Origin: Mycolicibacterium hassiacum DSM 44199
GTDB taxonomy: Bacteria > Actinomycetota > Actinomycetes > Mycobacteriales > Mycobacteriaceae
DNA: 64,000 nucleotides
Assembly: GCF_900603025.1 (NCBI RefSeq)
Contig: NZ_LR026975.1
Coordinates: forward strand, 1,922,001 to 1,986,000
Direction of reading: 5' to 3'
In this document: piece after piece, positions 30,471 to 43,111 of the stretch
How positions within the stretch are numbered: the first letter of the stretch is position 1
Layout of the letters: each line of letters opens with the position of its first letter
Translations under genes and position numbers: made by a program
Notes under the pieces: generated by a model
What the model was told of the DNA's origin: nothing
Seen by the model: the letters and a program-made list of their open reading frames with translations, nothing else
Databases searched by the model: none

Positions 30471-31934
30471 ATGGACCCTCGGATGCCGGTACTGATCGGC
30501 TACGGCCAGGTCACGCAGCGCGAGATCAACCCGGACGTGGAGCCGGTGGACCTGATGGCGCAGGCCGCGCGGGCCGCCGCGGACGCCCGGGTGCTCGAGT
30601 CGGTCGATTCGATCCGGGTGGTGAACCTGCTGTCCTGGCGCTACCGGGACCCGGGCCTGCTGGTGGCCGAGCGCATCGGCGCCACCGGGGCGGCCACCCG
30701 CTACACCGGGATCGGCGGGAACGTGCCGCAGACCCTGGTCAACCAGGCCTGCCGCGACATCCAGGCCGGCCGTAACGCCGTGGTGCTGATCACAGGCGCC
30801 GAGACCTGGCGCACCCGAACACGGTTGCGCGCCAACGGCGTCAAGCCGGACTGGACCCGTCAGGACGAGTCGGTGCCGGTTCCGCCGGGCGCGCAGGACG
30901 CGGTGCCGATGGCCTCGCCGGCCGATGAGCGGATCGGCTTGGACCGTCCGGTGTTCGTGTATCCGATGTTCGAGCAGGCGCTGCGCATCGCGGCGGGGGA
31001 GGAGCCCGACGAGCACCGCCGCCGCATCGGTGAGCTGTGGGCGCGGTTCAGCGCGGTGGCAGCGGCGAACCCGCACGCCTGGAGTACCGAGGCGCTGTCG
31101 GCCGAGCAGATCTGGCGACCCGGACCGGACAACCGCATGATCAGCTGGCCCTACACCAAGCTGATGAACTCCAACAACATGGTGGACCAGGGTGCGGCGC
31201 TGATCCTGACCTCGGTGCAGAAGGCCACCGAGCTGGGCGTGCCGGGGGAGCGCTGGGTGTTCCCGTACGCCGGCACCGACGCCCACGACACCTACGCGAT
31301 CGGCGAGCGCGCCGAGTTCTTCACCTCGCCGGCGATCCGGATCGCCGGGCGGCGGGCGCTCGAGCTCGCCGGTTTCGGCATCGACGATATGGCGTTGGTC
31401 GACCTGTACTCGTGCTTCCCGTGCGCGGTCCAGGTGGCCGCCAACGAACTCGGGCTACCCACCGATGATCCGCAGCGCCCGCTCACCGTCACCGGCGGCC
31501 TGACGTTCGCGGGCGGGCCGTGGAACAACTATGTGACCCACTCGATCGCCACCATGGCCGAGCGGCTGACCGCCGAACCGGGCCGGCTCGGGTTGATCTC
31601 GGCCAACGGCGGTTACCTGACCAAGCACAGCTTCGGGGTGTACGGGACCGAGCCACCGCCGCACGAATTCCGTTGGGAGGACGTGCAGAACGAGGTGGAC
31701 CGGCAACCCGCCCGGACCTGCGTGGTGCAGTGGTCGGGGATCGGGACGGTGGAGACTTGGACCACGCCGTTCAATCGGGAGGGCAAGCCGGAGAAGGCTT
31801 TTCTCGCGGTGCGCACGCCGGACGACGCCCGCGCGCTGGCGGTGCTGCACGAGGACGTGGCGGCCACCGTGCGCGACGACATCGCCGGCGCCAAGGTCCG
31901 CGTCCACGACGACGGCACCGCGGTGCTGGTCTGA
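30471..31934 (+). CDS. Thiolase-superfamily acyltransferase (Rv1867-like)
   Basis: The 487-residue protein belongs to the acetyl-CoA acetyltransferase/SCP-x thiolase superfamily. It has RNAVVLITGAETWRTR in the position of the nucleophilic-elbow helix, YSCFPCAVQVAANELG as a Cys-containing segment and a C-terminal SANGGYLTKHSFGVYG loop with the catalytic His. The canonical CxGG nucleophile motif is not obvious, so CoA-ester chemistry is uncertain; a DUF35/OB partner is not adjacent. The ATG at 30471 (MDPRMPVLIGYGQ) follows an AGAAAGGA site. Its order and length resemble M. tuberculosis Rv1867. Confidence 0.82.
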   Translation: MDPRMPVLIGYGQVTQREINPDVEPVDLMAQAARAAADARVLESVDSIRVVNLLSWRYRDPGLLVAERIGATGAATRYTGIGGNVPQTLVNQACRDIQAGRNAVVLITGAETWRTRTRLRANGVKPDWTRQDESVPVPPGAQDAVPMASPADERIGLDRPVFVYPMFEQALRIAAGEEPDEHRRRIGELWARFSAVAAANPHAWSTEALSAEQIWRPGPDNRMISWPYTKLMNSNNMVDQGAALILTSVQKATELGVPGERWVFPYAGTDAHDTYAIGERAEFFTSPAIRIAGRRALELAGFGIDDMALVDLYSCFPCAVQVAANELGLPTDDPQRPLTVTGGLTFAGGPWNNYVTHSIATMAERLTAEPGRLGLISANGGYLTKHSFGVYGTEPPPHEFRWEDVQNEVDRQPARTCVVQWSGIGTVETWTTPFNREGKPEKAFLAVRTPDDARALAVLHEDVAATVRDDIAGAKVRVHDDGTAVLV

Positions 31935-31957
31935 CGCGATCTAGTTGTTCTTCACGG

Positions 31958-32832
31958 CTAGGCGTGAACGCGTAGGCGGTCGATAGGTGTCGTTCCGCCG
32001 ATGCCGGTGCGGGGTCTGTGGTGGTTGTAGTGATGCAACCACCTCTGATAGGTCGCTGCGCGGGCTTGATCGGAGAAGTAGGTCTGGGCGTAGGCCCATT
32101 GCTGGTTGAGGGTGCAGTTGAATCGCTCGACCTTGCCGTTGGTTTGCGGGCGGTAGGGGCGGGAATCTCTTGGGCGATGTCGGACCGAGGGTATGGGCGA
32201 ACAGCTTCGACCGGTAACACGATCCGTTGTCGGTGAGCACCCTCTTGCCCTCGATGCTCTTGCTCGTTGAACATCGCTTTGGCGCGGACCCTGAACGCTG
32301 CCGCGGTCTGTTTGCGTTCGCGGGCGAGGATCTCTGAGTGGGCCAGCCGACAGTGGTCATCGACCGTGTGGTGCCGATAGGCGTCACCGCGGCCGTGCTT
32401 TTGGTTGTTGCGGTCACCGACTGTGCCGCCCCAGCATGCGATGCCCACCCCAGTCGGGGATACGCGCGAGTTTTTTGATGTCGACACGGATCAGATCCCC
32501 AGGCGCGGGGTGTTCGTAACGATGTGCCCTGGTTCGGCGCGCCGGCAGGCTGCGGGCCTGGTCCAGATCCCGCAGCAGCGGCGCCTGGTAGCGGCGCAGC
32601 ACCGCCTCCGCCGTCGAGCCTGGCAGCAGGTAAGCGGCGACGCGGTGCGGGGTGGACTTGTCGTTCATCGCCTCAGGGCCGCCAGCACGATAGCGGTCGG
32701 CCCACTTCTTGGCTGTGGCAGGCGAGCACTGGAATCGGTCTGCGGCCCGGGTGTAGGTCCATCCGTCATCGACGACACAACGCCCCAGCCGCAACCGGCC
32801 CTTCGGAGTCAAATGGCATTAGCGTGGACCAT
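31958..32832 (-). pseudogene. Frameshifted IS481-type transposase remnant
   Basis: Pieces of one transposase lie in different minus-strand frames. The N-terminal helix-turn-helix (LTPKGRLRLGRC to ATAKKWADRYRAGG) is at about 32700-32815, the catalytic core with RVLTDNGSCYRSKLF near 32200-32250, and the IS481/IS3-type end RPYRPQTNGKVERFN then WLHHYNHHRPRTGIGG at about 31975-32180. At least three or four frameshifts separate them, one being a lost base in GCC(C)AT right after the start (about 32813). Terminal inverted repeats could not be defined. The element is dead unless the shifts are sequencing errors. Confidence 0.85.
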
Positions 32833-33112
32833 GAGGACCTCTCGGTAATCGATGTGCGTTGTTATTAATCACACCGACACCGGTGGTTTTCACCTGTTCG
32901 CACTCACCCCGCCGTTCACTGCCTGTCCGGGAGTTACACCCAGATGTCCTATATTCTTTCTGACAGCCTCTATCTGAAAGTTCAAACAAGTGGGCCGGTA
33001 GGCTCACGAACCAGGGGGAGGACATGGCAGGAATGGCAACCAGAATTGCCACGGTTGTCGGGGCGCTTTTGGTCGCTGTGGGCGCTTCTCTGGCAGTTTC
33101 TACAACTGCCGA

Positions 33113-33121
33113 GGCAAAGGT
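33113..33121. repeat. Left 9-bp target-site duplication (GGCAAAGGT)
   Basis: GGCAAAGGT directly abuts the left terminal repeat of the IS256-family element and is identical to 34610-34618. Nine base pairs is within the normal range for this family. Confidence 0.93.
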
Positions 33122-34609
33122 GAGGAATTGTCAATACCTGTGGATCGGCGTGTTTCAGGCGACCTCCGTTCCGGCTTGCTGATCGCCGTCTGAGGGCGGT
33201 GTCGGTGGGGTGATTTCGGTGGGGCGTTCGAGCAGTTTGCCCTTGTGGAAGACCGCGCCGGCGCGGACCAGGGCGACCAGGTGTGGTGCGTTGACGGCAC
33301 GCCAGCGGGCCGCGGCGGCGTCGATGAGCTTGTAGGCCATGGCCAGACCAGCCGCACGTGATCCCGGCCCCTTGGTGACCTTGGTTCTCAAACGTACTGT
33401 GGCAAAGGTGCTTTCGATCGGATTTGTCGTGCGTAGGTGGATCCAGTGCTCGGCGGGATAGTGGTAGAACTCCAGTAGGGTGTCCAGATCGTCGGTGATC
33501 TTGGCGACCGCCTTGGGGTACTTGGCGCCGAAGTCGACCGTGAAGGCCTTGACCGCGACCTGGGCCTTGTCGATATCCTCGGCGTTGTAGATCTCTTTGA
33601 GCGCCGACAACGCCGACGGGTGTGCTGATTTCGGCAGGGCGGCAAGGACATTGGCTTGCTTATGAAACCAGCACCGCTGTTCTTTGGTGGCCGGGAACAC
33701 CTCGCGTACCGCTTTCCAGAAGCCGAGTGCGCCATCGCCGACGGCGAGCACTGGGGCGGTCATGCCGCGTCGTTTACAGTCGCGCAGCAGATCAGCCCAC
33801 GACTCGGTCGATTCCCGGTAGCCGTCGGTGATCGCCACGAGCTCTTTGCGGCCGTCCGCGCGCACGCCGAGCATCACCAGCAGACACAGCTTTTCCTGGT
33901 CCAGGCGGACCTTGAGGTGGATGCCGTCGACCCACAGGTAGACGTAGTCGGTGCCCGACAGGTCCCGGGCGGCAAACGCGCGGGCCTCGTCCTGCCACTG
34001 GCTGGTCAGCCGGGTGATCGTGGTGGCCGAGAGCCCGGCACCCGAGCCCAGGAACTGCTCCAGAGCGGGGGTGAAGTCGCTGGTGGACAGCCCGTGCAGG
34101 TACAGCAGCGGCAGCACTTCGCTCATCTGCGGTGACTTGCGTGCCCAGGCCGGCAGGATCGCCGAGGAGAACCGTTTCCGTTCACCGGTGTCGGGGTCGA
34201 CGCGTTTGTCGTTGACTCGCGGTGCTTTCACCTCAACTGCCCCGGCTGCCGTCAGCACCTCGCGGGCCTGGTGATAGCCGTTGCGGACCACCAGCCGATG
34301 CCCCTTCTCATCGAGCTGATCGGCGAACTGGGCCACGTAGGCGGCGACCTCAGCCTTCAACGCGGCGGCCAGCATCTGACGGGCGCCGTCGCGGACGATC
34401 TCGTCCAACAACGACCGACCAGCACCGCCAGTGCTTTCGTTGGCCTCGATGGCATCGTGAACTACGGTGAGCATGGGCGTACCTTCCCGAACCAGCGCGC
34501 CAACGCCGGCTCATGATCGGACCTTCGGATATTCAGATCATCCTCGGGAAGGTGCGCCCACTTTCACGCCCCCTCACCGAGGCTCATCCACAGGTTCTGA
34601 TCATTGCTC
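33122..34609 (-). mobile_element. IS256-family insertion sequence, 1488 bp, complete
   Basis: The element is bounded by imperfect inverted repeats. The left end is GAGGAATTGTCAATACC then TGTGGAT; the inward-read right end is GAGCAATGATCAGAACC then TGTGGAT, 19 of 24 identical. The repeats are flanked by a perfect 9-bp duplication and enclose one intact transposase on the minus strand, opposite to the interrupted gene. Perfect duplications and an uninterrupted transposase point to a recent insertion. Confidence 0.93.
33155..34474 (-). CDS. IS256-family (mutator-type) transposase
   Basis: The 439-residue DDE transposase has the family layout: N-terminal helical part (SLLDEIVRDGARQMLAAALKAE), then the catalytic residues in YLWVDGIHLKVR (first Asp), VLAVGDGALGFWKA (second Asp), the CWFHKQANVLAALPK C/D-box segment, and the Glu in LRTTNPIESTFATVRLRT. 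Length is normal and no frame break is present, so transposition competence is likely. The start at 34474 is close to the right inverted repeat. Confidence 0.95.
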   Translation of the reverse strand: MLTVVHDAIEANESTGGAGRSLLDEIVRDGARQMLAAALKAEVAAYVAQFADQLDEKGHRLVVRNGYHQAREVLTAAGAVEVKAPRVNDKRVDPDTGERKRFSSAILPAWARKSPQMSEVLPLLYLHGLSTSDFTPALEQFLGSGAGLSATTITRLTSQWQDEARAFAARDLSGTDYVYLWVDGIHLKVRLDQEKLCLLVMLGVRADGRKELVAITDGYRESTESWADLLRDCKRRGMTAPVLAVGDGALGFWKAVREVFPATKEQRCWFHKQANVLAALPKSAHPSALSALKEIYNAEDIDKAQVAVKAFTVDFGAKYPKAVAKITDDLDTLLEFYHYPAEHWIHLRTTNPIESTFATVRLRTKVTKGPGSRAAGLAMAYKLIDAAAARWRAVNAPHLVALVRAGAVFHKGKLLERPTEITPPTPPSDGDQQAGTEVA

Positions 34610-34618
34610 GGCAAAGGT
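34610..34618. repeat. Right 9-bp target-site duplication (GGCAAAGGT)
   Basis: This copy is identical to 33113-33121. Coding sequence of the interrupted secreted-protein gene resumes at 34619. Confidence 0.93.
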
Positions 34619-34962
34619 TCTGTATGGGGCGATCGTTTACCGATGGTCGGGGAACGGATACCAGCACGGATTCTTCAGCGACTATCCGTCGAGCGCCCGT
34701 CTGATCATGGATATCCAGAACAAGTGGGGATCCAACGCGGGCTACGTGGTGGTCCGCTCGGGACAGTGCGCCGCGCTGGCGTACTTTTGGAACGCCAAGC
34801 ACAGTCAACATGAGCGTGGGTTCGGCACGGGCAAGGCGGAGTCGGCGGATGCCGCCTCCAACATCGCGTTACGCGACGCACGCAACCAGATCGCGTTCGG
34901 AGGCAACACCAAGCTGGTCAGGTACGACTGCCAAAAGTAATCCGCAGCACTGGTCCTAAGCT

Positions 34963-34983
34963 CGGCCACCGATGTGGTGGCCG
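34963..34983. terminator. Hairpin after the interrupted secreted-protein gene
   Basis: CGGCCACC pairs with GGTGGCCG over a GATGT loop, 22 bp beyond the stop codon of the split gene. An 8-bp GC-rich stem without a T run is a plausible mycobacterial terminator. Confidence 0.55.
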
Positions 34984-35100
34984 GGCTATCACGGTCAAGG
35001 CCTCCCGCCGAATGAGTTTCCGCAAGCCGGCGGCAGGGCTGAGGCAATGTCGTTGCAGATCAGGACACCCGGCAGCCAGCAGTTGGGGGCACGGACTGCG

Positions 35101-35890
35101 TCAAGTACGCGGTTGGTCACCCGAGTGCGACGACGAGAGCCCGACCGTCGGTGTCGAAATCAACCTTCTGTGTGCCTCCCGTGCTGACCGCGCCAGGACT
35201 CGCGCGGCGACGTAGTCGGCGGCCTGTTGGACCATGCCGTTGGTCGCGTACAGGTTGTGGCTCGCCCGTCGCCGCCGGTCGGCGAGCACACGGGGTCCGT
35301 TTCGATGCACAGGTCGACGGTCCTGTCGGTGTACGGATGCCCGATGTTGATCGGCGGCACCGTCGACTGCACGGTGTTGATGAACCCGCTCGAGGGCTTC
35401 CCGAACAGCGTCCCCGCGGTGACGTGCTCGGCCACGTCGTCGGGTATCGGAGCCGTGATCCCGTCGGGCAGCACGAAATTCGCGGGCACGGAGTCGGCCG
35501 TCAGGTAGGAGACCACCGCAGCGCCCTGTGAGAAACCGCCGATGACGATCTTGGTCGAAGGGCATGTCGCCGCGGTCTGCTCGACCTTACGGCTGGCGTC
35601 GACGATTCCGTCCGCTGCGCGCTGGAAATCAAGCGACGCAGGGTAATTCACTGCGTACACGTCCACATTCTTGTCGCCCAGCTTGCCGCGTAGCGCATCG
35701 ACGATCGCCCGCCCGGCGAACCCGACATCCGGTGCCTCGAACGTGCCGCGCGCGAACACCACCTCGACGTCAGGGCACGGTGGGTGGCGCAGTTCCAGCG
35801 CGACGCGGATCCGGTCCGGCATCAGCGCCAGGAACGTCTCCACCAGCGCGTCGTCGCGGCCCAGCGTACCCGAGCCGATCGGCGGGAAAC
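35101..35890 (-). pseudogene. Chimeric, frameshifted cutinase with a DUF72-like 5' fragment
   Basis: From PCPDVEVVFARGTFEAP (about 35780) downward this is a cutinase/carbohydrate-esterase-5 protein with the nucleophile motif GGFSQGAAVV and catalytic Asp region LCIETDPVCSPTGGDG. The frame breaks near 35262, where a C appears to be missing (GCC-ACAAC for GCC-CACAAC). The rest, HNLYATNGMVQQAADYV, which carries the catalytic His, is in another frame ending at 35101. There is no signal peptide. Instead the 35784-35890 part reads GFPPIGSGTLGRDDALVETF then LALMPDRIRVALELRHP, resembling a DUF72 (YecE) protein fragment. A deletion seems to have joined two genes before the frameshift. Confidence 0.72.
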
Positions 35891-35894
35891 CGGC

Positions 35895-38249
<2,355 letters not shown>

Positions 38250-38264
38250 CCACTTCCTCCAAAA

Positions 38265-38285
38265 GTTAAGTCTGTTGGACTCAAC
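38265..38285. promoter_or_regulatory. HAIR-like HspR operator between lon and the GNAT-AAA+ gene
   Basis: The sequence GTTAAGT-N7-ACTCAAC matches the HspR inverted repeat CTTGAGT-N7-ACTCAAG with the exact 7-bp spacer. One core base differs (TTAAGT for TTGAGT) and the outer pair is swapped but still complementary. It sits just upstream of the lon ribosome site. In Streptomyces lon is a known member of the HspR/HAIR regulon, so heat and protein-damage control is expected here too. Confidence 0.75.
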
Positions 38286-38376
38286 CCTGGCGTCGGGTGG
38301 TTTGTTCCCGGGCTCCCCGTCGGGTTCCCCCGATCGGGCGATGCCGGACGCCCGCGCAGCCGGTATCTGTCGAAAT

Positions 38377-39654
38377 ATGCCCGCATGGCGTTTGCGTGAT
38401 TTCCATGAGGACGACCTCGACGAGGTCATCTCGGTCTGGGACCAGAGCCGCCGGCCGGACGAGCCGCATCCGGTGTTCACCGTGTCCGAGGCGGTGGCGG
38501 CCGCCCGGTCCGGTCAGCCCGCCGTCGTCGCGGTGGTGGGCGAGCAGGTGGTCGGCATGGCCGTCGCGCACCAGCAGGGGGAGCGCGCGTGGATCACGAT
38601 GATCGCGCTGAGCGACCGGTGGCGGAACCGCGGCATCGGCAGCGCGCTGCTGACTGAACTGGAGAACCGGCTGCGCCGGATCGGGGTGCGCCGGATCAGC
38701 GCGCTGCTGCCCGCGCACGCCACCGGCAGCGCGGCGCTGCGCAATTCCGGCTATCAGGAGCGCGGCGAGCTGAGCTACTTCGAGAAGATCGATCACGTCG
38801 GCGTTTCCGACGCCGGTCTGCTCGAGGCGCTCGGCGGCCAGATGATCCCGCGGGAGCTGTGGCAGTCGATGGCCGGTATGGAGGCCGAGAAGCGGATTAT
38901 CGAGCGCCGCATCGTGCTGCCGCTGTCACAGCCGGATCTGGCGGATCGGTACGGGGTCTCCCCGCCGAAGGCGGTGATCCTGTTCGGGCCGCCGGGAACG
39001 GGCAAGACCAGCTTCGCCAAGGCGGTGGCCGGCCGGCTGGGGTGGCCGTTCGTGGAGTTGTTCCCGTCCCGGCTGGCCGCGCCGGGGGTGTCGATGGCCG
39101 CCGCGCTGCGCGAGGCGTTCAACAACGTCATGGAGTTGGAGTCGGTGGTGGTGTTCATCGACGAGGTGGAGGAGATCGCGGGTTCGCGTTCGCCGATCCC
39201 CACCGATCCGGCGCGCGGGGTGACCAACGAGCTGCTCAAGCTGATCCCGGCGTTCCGCCAGCACGACGACCGGTTGCTGATCGTCGCGACGAACTCGGTG
39301 CGCTCGCTGGACTCGGCGTTCCTGCGGCACGGCCGGTTCGACTACATCATTCCGGTCGGCCCGCCCGACGAGGTGGCGCGGGCGGCGATCTGGCGCCGCT
39401 ACCTCGGGCCCAACGCCGACGCGGTGGAGGTGGACAAGCTGGTGGAGGCCAGCGAGATGTTCACCCCGGCCGACATCGAGTTCGCCGCCCGCAAGGGCGC
39501 GCAGGCGGCATTCGAGCGGGAGATCGAGTACGGCCGCGGCGAGCCGGCCCGTACCGACGACTACCTGGAGGCGATCGCCGACACCCGCCCGACGCTGACG
39601 CTGGAGATGATCGCCGAGTTCGAGGAGGACATCTCCGCCTGCACCCGGCTGTAG
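38377..39654 (+). CDS. GNAT acetyltransferase-AAA+ ATPase fusion protein
   Basis: The 425-residue protein joins a GNAT domain at residues 1-138 (acetyl-CoA loop RNRGIGSALL at 83-92) to an AAA+ ATPase from about 150. The ATPase has Walker A GPPGTGKT at 204-211, Walker B VVVFIDE with Asp262-Glu263, sensor ATN at 304-306 and an arginine finger in LRHGRFDYIIPVGPP, closest to the FtsH/Cdc48 AAA type. No membrane or protease domain is present. The ATG at 38377 (MPAWRLRDFHEDDLDEV) starts the GNAT fold. It is divergent from lon across 127 bp that contains the HAIR-like operator. A remodelling or acetyl-tagging role in proteostasis is inference; the target is unknown. Confidence 0.85.
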   Translation: MPAWRLRDFHEDDLDEVISVWDQSRRPDEPHPVFTVSEAVAAARSGQPAVVAVVGEQVVGMAVAHQQGERAWITMIALSDRWRNRGIGSALLTELENRLRRIGVRRISALLPAHATGSAALRNSGYQERGELSYFEKIDHVGVSDAGLLEALGGQMIPRELWQSMAGMEAEKRIIERRIVLPLSQPDLADRYGVSPPKAVILFGPPGTGKTSFAKAVAGRLGWPFVELFPSRLAAPGVSMAAALREAFNNVMELESVVVFIDEVEEIAGSRSPIPTDPARGVTNELLKLIPAFRQHDDRLLIVATNSVRSLDSAFLRHGRFDYIIPVGPPDEVARAAIWRRYLGPNADAVEVDKLVEASEMFTPADIEFAARKGAQAAFEREIEYGRGEPARTDDYLEAIADTRPTLTLEMIAEFEEDISACTRL

Positions 39655-39724
39655 GGCGGACGGCCCGGCGGGGCGCATTCGCGCCCGCTCGGATCCGCTT
39701 GTGGCGCAACCCTGCCCGGACGGG

Positions 39725-39762
39725 CAGGGAGCCTGCCGCTCGGGGGTACGGCAGGCTCCCTG
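39725..39762. terminator. Bidirectional hairpin terminator
   Basis: A perfect 14-bp stem, CAGGGAGCCTGCCG with its complement, encloses a 10-base loop between the convergent GNAT-AAA+ and antigen 85 genes. No T run follows. Confidence 0.85.
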
Positions 39763-39799
39763 TAGTGGGTGGCTCTCAGCGCGCCGGGCGCCGCTGGGG

Positions 39800-41255
<1,456 letters not shown>

Positions 41256-42548
41256 TCAGCCCGCCGCCGGCCCCTGCGGGGCGAGGACGAGCCACCCGTG
41301 CGGCGCCACCTCGGCGTGGCCGACGACCTGCTCGGGGGGCGCGCCGGACCCGGCGACGATCCGGCCCGCGCCGACCCCCAGCTCGCCCAGCGCCACCGGC
41401 ATCGGCGCGTCGTCGGTGTTCAGCGCCACCAGCAGCGACTCGGCACCCGAACCGGTCCGGTACACATAGCCGCGGTTGGTCACCCGCAGCGGCGTGGTCC
41501 GGGCCGTGTGCAGCCACGGGTGGCGACGGCGCAGACCGATCAGGAACTGATGCAGCCGGAAGATGTCGCCCTCGGTGTCGTCGAGCGGTATTGGCGGAGA
41601 GCCGAATTCGGGCCGAATGGCGTCGTCGCCACCGAACCGCTCCTCCTTGACGCCACGGAACGCGAACTCGTCGCCGGCGTAGATGCTCGGTGTGCCGCCG
41701 GTCGTCATCAGTATCACCAGGGCGTGCCCGATGTGACGAATATCGTTGAGCTGACTGGCGATCCTCGTCACATCGTGATTGCCGACGAAGGTCAGCGGCA
41801 CAAACACGTCGAGAAACTCGTTGTGTCGCTTCAGCGCCCAGTCCAGTTCGTGGAAGTTGCGATCGTTGAGGCTGCTCCAGATCGCCTTCCACAACTCGTA
41901 CTGGGTCACCGCGTCGAAGCCGGCGGCGCGGACCCGGGCCGGGTAGTCGCCGTGGATGATCTCGGCGACGAAGTACGCGTCGGGGTGGGCGTCCCGCACC
42001 CGCGGAAGCACCCGGGCCCAGAACTCGTCGTCCACCGCGTATGCGGCGTCCAGACGCCACCCGTCGGCGCCGCGCGCCAGCCAGTGCCGCATCACCTCGA
42101 CGGTGTAGTCGACGACCGCGGGGTTGTCGTGGTCCAGCGCCAGCAGATCACCGTGGCCCTCGAAGGTGGCCACCTGCCCGCCGCGCCGGCGCAGCCATTC
42201 GGGATGGGCGAAATCCCGCCCGACGTGGTTGAACACCCCGTCCAGCAGCACCCGCAGCCCGCGCTCGTGGGCCCGGGCCAGCAGATCGGCGAAATCGGTG
42301 TCGTCGCCCAGGCGGGGGTCGATCCGGTAGTGGTCGGTGGTGTCGTAGCCGTGTGTGCGGGAGGCGAACACAGGCCCCAGCGCCAGGCCGGAGGCGCCCA
42401 GCGCGACCGCGTGGTCGAGCCAGTCGGCCAGTCGGCGCAACCGGTGCTCGGCGGGGGTGGGCGGCGGATCGGCCGGGTAGGCGCCCACGAAACCCAGCGG
42501 GTAGACGTGCCACCACAGCGCGTGCTCGACCCAGGCCGGCTCGGTCAC
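41256..42548 (-). CDS. GH13 alpha-amylase-family glycoside hydrolase
   Basis: The 430-residue cytosolic protein is an alpha-amylase-family barrel. Conserved regions are LDGVFNHVGRDF (region I, Asn-His), DGWRLDAAYAVDDEFW (region II, nucleophile Asp), FVAEIIHGDYPARV (region III, acid Glu) and FVGNHDVTRIAS (region IV, His-Asp). The C-terminal beta domain is short. It has no signal peptide and so presumably acts on intracellular glucans or trehalose-like sugars. The GTG at 42548 overlaps the upstream deaminase stop by 4 bp (GTGA), giving the unusual pairing of a glycosidase with a deaminase. Confidence 0.88.
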   Translation of the reverse strand: MTEPAWVEHALWWHVYPLGFVGAYPADPPPTPAEHRLRRLADWLDHAVALGASGLALGPVFASRTHGYDTTDHYRIDPRLGDDTDFADLLARAHERGLRVLLDGVFNHVGRDFAHPEWLRRRGGQVATFEGHGDLLALDHDNPAVVDYTVEVMRHWLARGADGWRLDAAYAVDDEFWARVLPRVRDAHPDAYFVAEIIHGDYPARVRAAGFDAVTQYELWKAIWSSLNDRNFHELDWALKRHNEFLDVFVPLTFVGNHDVTRIASQLNDIRHIGHALVILMTTGGTPSIYAGDEFAFRGVKEERFGGDDAIRPEFGSPPIPLDDTEGDIFRLHQFLIGLRRRHPWLHTARTTPLRVTNRGYVYRTGSGAESLLVALNTDDAPMPVALGELGVGAGRIVAGSGAPPEQVVGHAEVAPHGWLVLAPQGPAAG

Positions 42549-43024
42549 GGCCGGAACTTCGCGGCGTAGAGGGCACGCATGGTGTCGGTGAGTTCCGGTG
42601 CCGGCCCGTCGACGACCAGGCCGGGCGCGACGGTGGTGATCGGCAACGGGGCCACCGGCCCCGGCGCCACACCCCATTCGGCGAGCCACCGCGACAGCTG
42701 CTCGGACGAGGCGGCGTAGACGATGCGGCCCAGACCGACCCAGGCGTGCGCGGCGGCGCACATCGGGCAGTGCTCCCCGGAGGTGTAGACGGTCGAGACG
42801 GCCCGCTCCTCCGGGCTCATGTGGGCCGTGGCCCAGCGGGCGATCTCGAACTCCGGGTGGCGGGTGCGGTCGCCGTCCTTGACCCGGTTGCGGTCCTCGA
42901 ACCGGATCCGCCCGTCACCGTCGACCAGCACCGAGCCGAACGGTTCGTCGCCGGCCTCCAGCGCTTCCCGGGCGAGTTCCACACAGCGCCTTAGCCGTTG
43001 CAGGTCCTCGGCGTCGATGGCCAC
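42545..43024 (-). CDS. Cytidine/deoxycytidylate-type nucleoside deaminase
   Basis: The 159-residue zinc enzyme has the deaminase pair HPEFEIARWA (zinc His and catalytic Glu) at about residues 56-65 and SGEHCPMCAAAHAWVG (PCxxC zinc Cys pair, here HCPMC) at about 86-101. The C-terminal APELTDTMRALYAAKFRP is like guanine or other nucleobase deaminases. Two features depart from tRNA adenosine deaminase TadA: FE for AE in the HxE motif, and His for Pro before the first Cys. The substrate (guanine, cytosine or another base) cannot be set. Confidence 0.82.
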   Translation of the reverse strand: MAIDAEDLQRLRRCVELAREALEAGDEPFGSVLVDGDGRIRFEDRNRVKDGDRTRHPEFEIARWATAHMSPEERAVSTVYTSGEHCPMCAAAHAWVGLGRIVYAASSEQLSRWLAEWGVAPGPVAPLPITTVAPGLVVDGPAPELTDTMRALYAAKFRP

Positions 43025-43111
43025 GGCCCGAGTCTACGTATCCGGCGGCGCCGGCACCTGGGACCCGGTGTTGATTCGACAACACCGGGCCGGACATGTT
43101 CTAGTGCTCGG

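Larger units (their letters stand above)
33024..34940 (+). pseudogene. Small secreted-protein gene split by an IS256-family element
   Basis: A strong GGGGGAGG site and ATG at 33024 begin a signal-peptide-encoding frame (MAGMATRIATVVGALLVA through AEAKV). After removing the insertion element and one copy of the 9-bp duplication, the reading frame continues exactly from 34619 (LYGAIVYRWSGNG onward) to the stop at 34938-34940. The restored gene is 420 bp, 139 codons plus stop, with no frameshift. The mature protein resembles DUF4189-like exported proteins (CAALAYFW and repeated GxGxAxSADAASNIAL pattern), ending in a Cys. The insertion falls just after the signal peptide, so no mature product can be made. 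Confidence 0.92.

Noticed and set aside
27908..30775. Very long open frame on the plus strand opposite the phosphoketolase
   Set aside because: It is a GC-rich antisense shadow: low-complexity translation rich in His, Gly, Arg and Asp, with no ribosome site, while the opposite strand encodes a clear enzyme.
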